DNA of 64,000 bases, taken from NCBI GenBank assembly GCA_002150815.3, contig NDFF03000323.1:62001-126000 (forward strand), in the 5' to 3' direction. Both the position numbers and the translations under genes were made by a program. Shown one piece after another: positions 22,385 through 31,287 of the stretch. How positions within the stretch are numbered: position 1 is the stretch's first letter; each line of letters starts with the position of its first letter. Under the pieces are notes generated by a model that saw nothing but the letters and a program-made list of their open reading frames with translations, did no database searches and was not told the origin of the DNA. This stretch comes from Grammothele lineata (Eukaryota; Basidiomycota; Agaricomycetes; Polyporales; Polyporaceae).

Positions 22385-23167
22385 CTATGCTGCCCAATCT
22401 AAACTGCGCGTGTATACGAACTGCTCGTAGATCTCCTTGCAGATGGTCGCGTAGTTCTTCTTGAGGTTAGCGAGCGTGATAAGTTCGAAGCGCTTGCAAA
22501 CCCTGAGGATTTCGTGGAACTCCGCACTGAGCCACTTGTGGGAATGAGGGGCCTCGAGGAGACGTGCGACGGCCTCAAGCCGGTCGGTGAAGGTCTGGAG
22601 GGCGAGGCGGTCGCGTTCGGGCACCTTGGTCTCAAGGAACTCCTTGAAGCGAGGGTCCCAGAGGGCGCTGATGCGGGTGAGGACGGTGTTGACCTTGGGG
22701 TGGATGATAGCGATGGACTCGCTGTGGTTCTTCCGTCCGAAGTCGGGGATGTCAGGAGCGGAGCGACGGGCGGTCTGCGTGTCGTAAGGATGGAAGCGGA
22801 TCTTGGAGAGGTCCGGCTTCTTGATGGGCGGGCCGAGCGGTTCGGTGAGGCGATCGGCTAGCGGGCGGCGAGCGATGCGTTCGCGTAGGGTGAGACCCTT
22901 AGCGATGGGAACGGGAGGAGGGAGCGGCTTGCGACGAGGGACGAGCGGTGTAGGGTTGGCTGCCTTCTTGGCGAGACGGCGGCGGCGGGCAGCGTCGGCC
23001 TTGTCCTTGGCGAGGATGTAGTCGACCTGCTCGACGGCGGGACGGTGCCTACACTCCGGGTAGTTGTCCGGGTCTTCGTCGGCAAAGGGATCAAAGGATA
23101 AACGTGCGGGACAACGGTCCACAAACTCCTGGGGGGAAGAGAGGCGGGACGCGAGTGACTTGGACAC
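22385..23167 (-). CDS. Extra 5' ORF of the retrotransposon, 260 aa, function unknown
   Basis: Intact frame whose ATG lies 40 nt inside the 5' LTR boundary and whose stop is 73 nt before the gag ATG. The protein is basic, with a Pro-rich segment (RRKPLPPPVP) and Arg clusters (AARRRRLAKKAA) in the first half and an amphipathic, probably helical, second half (RFKEFLETKVPERDRL, KWLSAEFHEILRVCKR). No retroviral domain is recognisable. Its codon usage and lack of stops match gag, so I treat it as a genuine element gene rather than chance. It could be an accessory nucleic-acid-binding protein or a detached N-terminal part of Gag; neither is shown by the sequence. Confidence 0.7.
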   Translation of the reverse strand: MSKSLASRLSSPQEFVDRCPARLSFDPFADEDPDNYPECRHRPAVEQVDYILAKDKADAARRRRLAKKAANPTPLVPRRKPLPPPVPIAKGLTLRERIARRPLADRLTEPLGPPIKKPDLSKIRFHPYDTQTARRSAPDIPDFGRKNHSESIAIIHPKVNTVLTRISALWDPRFKEFLETKVPERDRLALQTFTDRLEAVARLLEAPHSHKWLSAEFHEILRVCKRFELITLANLKKNYATICKEIYEQFVYTRSLDWAA

Positions 23168-23193
23168 TAACGCGTGGCGCCGGTTGAAGTAAA

Positions 23194-23205
23194 CAGACTT
23201 GTTCT
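23194..23205 (-). other. Primer-binding site, self-priming type
   Basis: AGAACAAGTCTG on the sense strand, two bases inside the 5' LTR. It is the exact reverse complement of 12 bases inside the LTR (plus strand 23408-23419) that lie about 30 bp downstream of the LTR TATA box, i.e. at the predicted RNA 5' end. This matches the Tf1/sushi mode in which the transcript primes itself. I see no match to a tRNA 3' end. Confidence 0.8.
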
Positions 23206-23207
23206 AA

Positions 23208-23785
23208 TGTCACGGCAGGTGCCGCCACAAGGACAAACAAACAGAAAGCGCTGGGCTTACTTGTGGGGCAAACAAACAAGGGTGTCACGATGGTGTGCAA
23301 ACAGAGGTGTGACGAGGGGCAGTGCCGTTAGGCTGCAAGCAGGCAGGAGTCTAGTAAAGAGGATAGATTGGAGGAGGACTCCGAGGTACAGAGGAGGGGA
23401 TAACAGAAGAACAAGTCTGCCCTCTCAGGGTCAGACAGGGGGTCCTTATATACATGTGGGGGGTCTACAATACACTACCTATGATTGGACGCTAAAGATA
23501 GGGGGAATATCAAATGGTTACCAAGGGAGCGAGTCTGGATTGCATCCGGGTGATCCAGAGCTCGGGACACGTGAAATAGGAATGGCCGGAAGGATCCGGA
23601 GGGGTGACATCACCCATGAAGTAAGACGTATGTGATAGGGCCCAGAAGGGTCCTGCCATGTGGTCTGTAGGGTTCCTTGAAGGGTTAGGGGTTCTCCCGC
23701 CCTGGGTTCGATCCCTGCAAGGGGCGAAACAAATAGGGGCGCCTTTCCTGGGCGTTAAGACCACGTGAGATCAAAAACCGTTACA
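23208..23785 (-). repeat. 5' LTR
   Basis: 578 bp, identical in length to the 3' LTR. It holds the element promoter, and its outer end is followed by the right TSD GATTT (23786-23790). Confidence 0.97.
23419..23452 (-). promoter_or_regulatory. LTR core promoter: TATATAAG and predicted transcription start
   Basis: TATATAAG occupies 23445-23452 on the minus strand. The predicted start is at or near 23419, about 33 nt downstream of the first T of the box, where the self-priming sequence CAGACTTGTTCT begins. Confidence 0.65.
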
Positions 23786-23790
23786 GATTT

Positions 23791-25210
23791 TCGCGTAGAA
23801 CCAGCATGTGGGTAGAGCTTACCCGTAATGACAGGAGTATACAGACAGGGAGGAGGCCGGCGACATACAGAAAATCTTGCGGCGGCGGCTGGGCCGCCCT
23901 TCCCCCGGGGGTAGCAATCATATCAGAACCGCAGGCTGGTATTCTAGGCAGGAGGATTCGACTGGCGCCAGTCAGACCCCCACGTCAGCCTTCACACCTC
24001 AATGCAATGCAGCGAAGAGAACTTGACTCACATTCGCACCGATGCCAGCGGTCTTCGGGATACGTGCCAGGGTAGACCCAAGTACAAGTACACCTTCGAG
24101 CGCGTTTATGTCGATGACAGCGGGCGCGGATGCAATGACACGTCACTACGGTGGCGTTTCAGTGGGGGACGGGGACAAGCCGATGCGAATATTCGACCGA
24201 ACGTCCAATTTGTTCATGTCACGTAGTGGTAGTATTCTGTGGTGGCTCTGGTGGTAGCAGCGCAGATCGCTGGATTGACTTGAGGGTAGCAAAGGTAAGT
24301 AGCCTGCTAATGCGTCGAGTGTGGGCCACTCACATCGGGCCCCATTCTCGCCGGATAGTCGAGAAAGTTAGCCTGAGAGAGGGAGATGCCATTAGACGAC
24401 AAGATCGAATACCCTTTTCCACAGGCTACATGCGAAGTCATGACTGGTGAAAAACAACAACGCATGGAGAATCTTCGACTTGTAACGAGTCCGGATCGCG
24501 ACAGGGATATTGTCTCATCATTTTAAGTGGTTCACTCATCGACTCCCTCACACTCGACAGAACTCTGCGTGTGCCCGCGCGCCCTACTGATGTGATGCGC
24601 ACGTCCGCAAGCACGACTACGCCCGGCCTGATTCCGCGTAGTAGAGCTACGCCATGAATGAGTCAACTTGAACCCCCTGGATACACGCCACCCGGACGCG
24701 GCAGATCTGTCAGTATGGATTAAAGGGTGAATAAGTAAATGAGCATGGAGGAAAATGGCGGTCGCATAAACAGCTGGCCTGGTATGAGGGGAGTGGGATG
24801 CAAACATAATCCTGAAGCGTCCCGGAGCAAATGCTAGCGTCAACGGGAGTTGAGGGGTGGTTTTGAACTCCGCATCGACTCCGCATGATGTTTTGATGGC
24901 AGCTCGCGTGGTTTGCACGAGGGCCCTGTGCTACCTCCGGGTGCTCACGACAGGACGATGACCTCGCTTCCATTCTCTGCGCTCGGTCAATGTCAACATC
25001 GCCCACATACGAGGATCATGATAAAAAAGCATAAGAATGTCATGACGGCATCACCAAAGGTATACGGCCACGGCATGGCAAGTACTGTCCGCCCCCTGTG
25101 CGCCTCCTCTTCTCCCTAGGTGGCTCATATCACAATCACTTGCAAGTTGCCGGCCTCGGAGATCCTCCTGCTAATGTATGTGAAAGGCCTATCTAATTGA
25201 TTTCCGGATA
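23791..25210. other. Intergenic; right part homologous to the region 3' of paralogue B
   Basis: No gene recognised. Sequence at ~24915-25020 aligns with 13700-13830 and marks the downstream edge of the duplicated segment carrying paralogue C. Confidence 0.6.
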
Positions 25211-26859
25211 CTAAGGTATAGGTCTCGAGTAACATTTTGGGACCCTGGGGGCTCGCGGCCGGGGGCGTTGATCCAACTGGACGAGGCTCGTATATGCCAG
25301 CGGGAGTTCGACCGCTTCGACGACCACCTCTGAATGCGGCTCCTGTACGAGGTCGGCCAACCCCCCATCGTCGTGCTGTATTACCCTCACCAGGCGGCGA
25401 ACAAGAGGCTGATCAAGCACAGCGGTCGGCGGCCGCGTGTCCTGGGTGAGAGGTCCTGGAAAGAGGCCGGTGACTGAGCTCGGTCGGGGGTTCGATGCCT
25501 TCCTGGATCGATGAGGCCTCTCGGTAGGGCCCGCCACTATATCGCTATATGATACATCGGGAGAAGAGTAAAATGTCGCGTTCGCCGGGGAAGGAGGTAC
25601 AGAGGGCTCATACGGCGAGCCCGAGCGAGATATGTCAGCGAAGCCGGCGGGCGCGATCAGCGTTCGTTCCTCCGGGTCTTGGGTGGCGAAGGACTCATTT
25701 CTCTTGGAGGAACGGGGCTTACGGTGCTTTAAACAGACGTATAGGATCGCGAGCATGAGCGCGGTGAAAATGCAGCCGCCCACGGCACCCCCAACCATCG
25801 CATCGAGATGGAACGAGAAACTGTCGAGCATTCAAGGTGAGTAGCACTACAAGGAAGAGCGGACGGTCACGTACCCACTGCTCCTCGGATTGTCGATACC
25901 AAGTGTTCCAGCAGCGGAAGGGGCGCTCAGGCTGATAAAAGGCAGTTGACATTGAGCACAAATTGTACGAAGATCGTGCATGCAACAATAACGCACAGCG
26001 TACTAGAGGAAATGGCTCTTGTCCCTGCTACTGGCGCTCCTGAGGCGGACGTAGCAGACATTTCGTTGAGGCACGCTGTGCTCGAGCCGGATTGCACCAA
26101 GAACGCGACCGCACCACCAGCTACGGGGCTCACATCGTCGCTGCCAACTAGGATGAGGGTCGTACCGGTCTTAACTGAGGGAGTCCAGGTGAAGCCCGTT
26201 CCGAACGGCACCGACGCGTTAGGTGTGCCCTTGATTAGGAAGGACTCTCCGCCAGATATGACGCCATAGAAGGAAGGGTTCCTAGCAGCGAGCCGAAATA
26301 ATATTAGCTTAGGTAAAAATCAGCGTCTCTTCTACGGCCTACCCTTGAACCTTCGTTTCATTCCAATATATTGACTGCTTCTCGCAGGTAGCGACGACCG
26401 AAGGAGGATCGATGCTGAAGTAAAACTGCCCAGAGCTTGAAGGGTCCGGGCATCCCGTGGTTCCCGAACCAACAGACATAGAAACACTCGCTGGGGCGTT
26501 CCCAATGCCGGTGCTGTCGTAAACCTGAGAAATAAGTTACTTCTCTGGATATTGACATTACGAAGAAATAATGAACTTACGAGGGCTACGATCTGCGTAC
26601 CAGGTTTATAAGGTACTGTGAGCTGATTAGACGTAGAGTTGAAAGGGTTGGAGTAGACGGCGTTTGGCTGCTCAAACTGGTTGCCCGCGGGAAGGATAAG
26701 GAACGTGTAGGGCGGTTGGCCCGGGTCGGTGATGTTGACGACGAGGCTCTGACATTGCTGCGGGGCATTCGCGAACTTGAACGAGAACGCGGCAACGAGT
26801 TGAAGGAATGACAGGACCATAAACACGAGGAATAGGTTCGGGATAACGAAGGGCCCCAT
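25211..26859 (-). CDS. Paralogue C: type I membrane protein, tail PPxY degenerate, 470 aa
   Basis: Exons 26581-26859, 26343-26524, 25997-26281, 25875-25931, 25211-25820 (1413 nt, in frame); intron positions and phases are identical to B. Signal peptide MGPFVIPNLFLVFMVLSFLQ. The ectodomain closely follows B (QQCQSLVVNITDPGQPPYTF, VYDSTGIGNAP, CEKQSIYWNE). The TM segment lies within AMVGGAVGGCIFTALMLAIL. The tail keeps RVIQHDDGG, but the conserved motif reads ELPLAYT instead of ELPPAYT. Everything else looks functional: no frameshift, no premature stop and consensus splice sites. Confidence 0.86.
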
Positions 26860-27133
26860 AGCGCGTACGTTGAACCGGTGTGTCGGGGGAAAGGGGAGTA
26901 CCTAGCAAGCCCGAGTGTAGAGGGGCCTTCTACCTGTGGCTCGGCGAGGAGGGCACGGGGCGTCGCGCTGCTTCTTTCTCCACCGGAAGGGCGTGTTACA
27001 TGATGGGGGAAAGGACAGCGCTATGTACATTGCACTTAAGTCCGAGAGCGCAGGAAAAAAGAGGGCCGACGGCGCATCTGTGGATCAACAGTTGGGTAAA
27101 TTTTCCTATCTCACGCCAGATGAAGTTGAACAC
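26860..27133. promoter_or_regulatory. Upstream region of paralogue C, homologous to that of B
   Basis: Alignable with 15963-16246 upstream of B: AGCAAGCCCGAGTG near the ATG, GACAGCGCTATGTAC against AACAGCGCTCCGTAC, and GTTGGGTAAATTTTCC against TTTGGGTTTAATTTCC. Homology ends at the left end of the TIR element. Confidence 0.6.
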
Positions 27134-27138
27134 ACGCA

Positions 27139-27161
27139 CATCAGCAAAAATGTAAAATTGT
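27139..27161 (+). repeat. Left terminal inverted repeat
   Basis: 23 bp, exact reverse complement of 28859-28881. Starts CATCAGCAAAAATG and ends TAAAATTGT. Confidence 0.85.
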
Positions 27162-27229
27162 GTCGTTAGATTTTATTGGAATGCGCACCTTGGGCCACGT
27201 CACCATAAAGGCGCTTTATCGTGACAGGG

Positions 27230-27400
27230 CGCCATGTATGCCGATGGAAGGCAATCGACGCGGCGGCATTGCCATGTAACCCAATGCATCAGAATGGCTG
27301 GCCATACTGGGGGCGCTATGGGCATGTATGTTCATATAGGCGGGTGCATGGCAATATATGGCCATGAATCCCAACGGATGGCGATTAGCGGGGGGTTACG
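27230..27400 (+). repeat. Left subterminal repeat cluster (GCCAT/ATGGC words)
   Basis: Repeated words GCCATG, ATGGC and GGCCAT in both orientations, including TGCCATGTAACCCAATGCAT. It corresponds in inverted orientation to the cluster at 28670-28800. Confidence 0.6.
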
Positions 27401-28669
27401 GAAAAGCATCTCGATTGTTAGACACGTACCGATGTAGTCGGGCTACGTAGTACGCGACCTGCCGGGCATGGCACCGTGCGCCCACCCGGCGGGAGACAAG
27501 GCTGCGCCGCGCGCTCGGGCCTGTGCGCGCCGGAATGTGCACGCACTCTCCTATCGAGGCTCTAGATTAGTATATACATGAGGTTGGCTACTTACAGTGC
27601 CAAGGAGAGTCGACCGCGAGTGGGGGTGCGGTCGCACTCACCGAGGACTGAGTCTTCGCGAGTCGGACTCAAGGGCTGCGGCGGAGGCCGGGACAGTCAT
27701 GTGACTGACGCGCTCGCGCGACGTCATCGCGTCACCGAAGTGCCTTCGCCTTTGCCCGCTCTCTACTCGATCCTGGTCTCCTGCATGTCCTCTCTGCGCG
27801 CCGACTACGCCCTCTGCCCTAGCGTGACATCACAGTCTCTTCCTTCGGTGTTCTCCGGATTGGAAGCCTGAGGCCGCTCTAGTATAAGAACACCCTCTCC
27901 GAGCCCCAACACCGACATTTCTTCTGCTTCCCCCTCTCCTCCCTCGACAACTTGCCACCGCCTCCCGCTGCCAACTCCTTCTAGCTGTTCTCCCCCAAGG
28001 TGCGCTCTATGCTTATCAGACAGGTGTACTGGCTCGTAGGCCATCAGGAGGGTTCGGCTGTAATAGATCCGGGGCAAAGGCTGGCAGGAGGTGACCATAT
28101 ATCGGGTATGTCGTCTCTCTCTTGCCCTGAGGTTTGTATATGCGCGTTATAACCCCTTTCTCTCGCTTTGTCATGCTTTTACTGTGCTGAAAGCGCGTGA
28201 TTTGAACATCTGTTCAAATGGTGAGTTCGTCCATCCCCTTCCAGCTGGCCTCAGTGCGTCTGCTTACGTCGCCTCGACTTTGGCTCTCCTTCCACTTTTT
28301 ATCCCTCTCTTTCTGTTTCGTGCAACTCCCGCGAGCCTACCGCCTCCACCGCCAATACTTTTAACGAGTCTGACACAGATATGTGCTCGCGCGCATTGGC
28401 AGAACACCTTCCGCGCGCGTTTGCATACGCTCGTTCTAAGGTGAGCTTGACGAATTTATCGCGCAACGTCCTGACAGTGTTTGCAGCCCGCCGCCAGCCC
28501 ACTACTGGCCTATCCACGGATGTAATCAATGCGTTTTGGATCATAGGCGGTACTCTCGTAGTGGATGCGGTAGTCGCAGGGACTCGCTATATGTACATAC
28601 TAGTATATGGATTACGAGCAATGAAAGGATTAATACACAAATAATAAATCTGCCGTATATACTGAGGAC

Positions 28670-28800
28670 CAATATCCCCAGTGTATGCCAATGTCGCCAA
28701 TGCATTGGGTTGCATGGCCATGCATGGCCATAGACCCGGCGGTATGGCCATGGGTTGGGTCTCATGGCTATGAGCCACAGATCTGGGGTCATGCAGTCTC
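28670..28800 (-). repeat. Right subterminal repeat cluster
   Basis: Reads GGCCATGCAACCCAATGCAT on the minus strand, matching the left cluster, and contains several ATGGCCAT palindromes. The similar distance from each TIR (~90-230 bp) suggests transposase-binding arrays. Confidence 0.6.
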
Positions 28801-28858
28801 GACATGGGGGCTCATTGGGGGTATGGTATTCTACTGTCATACGGTACAACCTAAGACT

Positions 28859-28881
28859 ACAATTTTACATTTTTGCTGATG
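28859..28881 (-). repeat. Right terminal inverted repeat
   Basis: 23 bp, exact reverse complement of 27139-27161. Confidence 0.85.
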
Positions 28882-31287
28882 CACTACCATCTCTCGGATG
28901 CCACAGCCGCACGAAGTTGTTGGCGTATACCGTCTGACAGCGATACCAGAGATTCAACTGTGGCTGGAAAGAGCGCGATGACGAGTATCGTGCAGAATCA
29001 AGATGTTGATAGAGCTTACTTACAGCGGCACCGGGGTGATGACGCCCGCATCGATCGCGACAATAGGTTAACCGCCTCCGGAGCCCCTGCAAGAGAACTG
29101 AACCCGGAGATCAGTGAGACTATCATAGAAACCTTCACAACAACCTTCTCGCCGGAATATTAATTCACTGACAGTGCAACGCCGAAGCGAACTTGAGTTA
29201 CTGTTGCGGTGCATGCGGCGCCCGGTCATCGGGGTATTTCGTCCTCTCAGCACGCATGCGAGGTGCCGAGTTGTTGTCATAACGTCGCCGCCGGAGGGCA
29301 GCGTGCACGGACGTGGTGTCATGACGCGCCGCTGCAAAAGCGTTTGAGCAGAAGACACAGCGGAGAAGTCCGAACTCCGCATTGACGCCGTATACAGTAC
29401 ACATAACAGCCCCGGGGGGCCACCGCAACTGAGAATATTAAGACAGCTTCGATGGGGATGGCATTTAGGTCTAGTGGTTTCGCTAAGCATTCGGACCCCC
29501 GCCAGCTATGCTGCATTCCTCTGTAGCGAAAGGAGTTAGGTAAGGATTTAACAGGGTCGTTACTTGAACAACTTACTCGACATAGCTGTCCAGCGTTCAC
29601 AGGGTGTCTTATCAGCAAGCGGAATAGAACCCACCAATGGTTTCGAACCCACCGACGTCAAGTCGTTGGCATCTAGATTGGACCGTGGATGTGGTAACAC
29701 GCAGACGCGGTGCCGTTCAAAGACAGACGGCAAGACAGCATCCACTACGAATTTGTATATTGGCAGTGCGGGACTCGACCGTGGTCCAATGCCTCAGACA
29801 CATATACCGATCCCTACAGCATTTGAAGAACTCAAAACTCAGCACGCGGCACACTAGAAGCACCAGAAACAGGTCCACGTACCCTCTGCCCTCAAAACGC
29901 CGCTGTACAAAGAGAAGTACGTGCGAGCAGCAAAAAAAGGGCGAACCAACTATCTTCCCAATCGCCGTCCAGGTACCAGTCGTTTCTCGATCAGACTGGA
30001 TCGCGGGAGGGATACGTCCTACTCCGTCCTATCGCCCCATCTTCCACTCCACATCCACATCTACACGGCGAACACGGCGAACACGTCCGCCGGACAAACA
30101 CCGAAGATGACCAAGGAGTGACTTCAGCCTAGAGCCACACGGGCGTCATCCATGACCCGGGTCCCAATGGATGACCACCTCCGCAACCACACTGCGCGCC
30201 ACGCCCCACCGACGCCCACAGAACCGCAAGCACCGCTCGTGGCCCGCTAGCGCGGTTCCAGGATCTAGAGCCGCACGCCACGGTCCACAGTCTAGTCCGG
30301 CCCACAGTCTGGTCGTCTGGTCCACTTCCCACGTGTGCCCACCTGAGGGCGTAGGGCGCCCCCGACAGAGCAACGAACGCGCGCGAGTCACTGGGGATCT
30401 GGCGGAACTCAGCTCGATCGAAACATACACATCAAGAGTGGCCATGGGTAGCGGAGGAGGAGCGACGGGCGGGCGGGCGGGAAGTGACAAGAGAGCCTTT
30501 AAAGAACTTGAAGGTCATAAGAAGGCGGGATTATGCGGGTACATACGGTACTTAAGCGCAAACGCAATAAGCAGCAGCAGCAGCGGCCGGCCGGGCCGCG
30601 CGGACTGAGTGAATAAGAGAAGTGAATGACTCGACAGCTCGAGGGTGGGAGGGCGAGAAGGTGAGAGGGCAGGAAGGCGCAAAGCGAAAGGGACAGTGTC
30701 CGAATACATAAGACGTGTAGAACGGGGATGCGGGAACTTGCTGACGTACGTGCGGGGTAGAAAACGATGGGGGTGTGCCAATGTGTCGCATGCAGTGGGT
30801 AGAAAGGAGAAGTGGAAGTGGAAGTTGAAGTGAAGTAGGGTGTGTGCGTGGGGCAGGAAGGAGAAAGGAGCGCAAAGACGCCGACGCAGCCAGACTGATG
30901 CGAGTTAGAAGTGCAGAGGCGGCAATAGGGGAGTGTGAACGGGGTGAGGATAGGGTGAAGGGGAAGGACAAGAGTAAGGGGGCAGGGCAAGGGTGGTTGA
31001 ACTGGGACGGGGAGGCATACACACGGCCGGGGCAAAGGGGGAGGGGAGGGGAGGACATGGAAGAGCGTTCATCTTGCAGTCAGGTACGGGAGGGCGTGAG
31101 ACACAGCTAGAATCCGTGAGGTCCGTTCGGCGAAAACGTGAGAAGAGGAAAGGGAAGCTCAGGCAAGCCAATCTGGACGCCCTGATTCCCCACCCACACC
31201 CAGGCACGACGTTAGCCACATCGGATGGTACCACAGAACACCTGCAGGCGCACCATAATCAAGAAAACCCGCAGCGCCCAACGCGCA
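28882..31287. other. Intergenic, no gene recognised
   Basis: 2.4 kb. Ser/Pro-rich frames on the minus strand at ~30499-31058 arise from a purine-rich plus strand and have no domain. A short CAG run occurs at ~30571-30585. Nothing else is supportable. Confidence 0.55.

Larger units (their letters stand above)
16295..23785 (-). mobile_element. Full-length Ty3/gypsy chromovirus LTR retrotransposon, 7491 bp
   Basis: Two 578-bp LTRs (TGTCACGG...CCGTTACA on the plus strand, i.e. TG...CA ends) flank internal coding sequence on the minus strand. A perfect 5-bp TSD surrounds the element. From the 5' LTR inward: self-complementary primer site, extra ORF (260 aa), gag (542 aa), pol in the order PR-RT-RNase H-IN-chromodomain, polypurine tract, 3' LTR. 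The LTRs differ at only four sites, all transitions, so the insertion is recent. One in-frame TAG interrupts pol, so this copy probably cannot move by itself. Confidence 0.97.
27142..28878. mobile_element. Non-autonomous TIR DNA transposon, ~1.74 kb (hAT-like?)
   Basis: Termini form perfect 23-bp inverted repeats (27139-27161 and 28859-28881; core CAGCAAAAATGTAAAATTGT), with weaker similarity continuing inward. Taking CAG...CTG as the ends, the 8-bp flanks are ACGCACAT and ATGCACTA, an imperfect duplication (5/8). CAG ends with 8-bp duplications suggest the hAT superfamily. Subterminal regions on both sides are rich in palindromic ATGGCCAT-type words. No transposase frame is present inside, so it would need a helper in trans. 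The region upstream of paralogue B supplies an approximate empty site near 16238-16246. Confidence 0.75.

Noticed and set aside
29600..29720. GGGTTCGAAACC on the minus strand, tRNA T-arm-like
   Set aside because: No D-arm, anticodon arm or acceptor stem can be folded around it.
30499..31058. Overlapping Ser/Pro/Leu-rich minus-strand frames
   Set aside because: They arise from a purine-rich plus strand in several frames at once, a composition effect.
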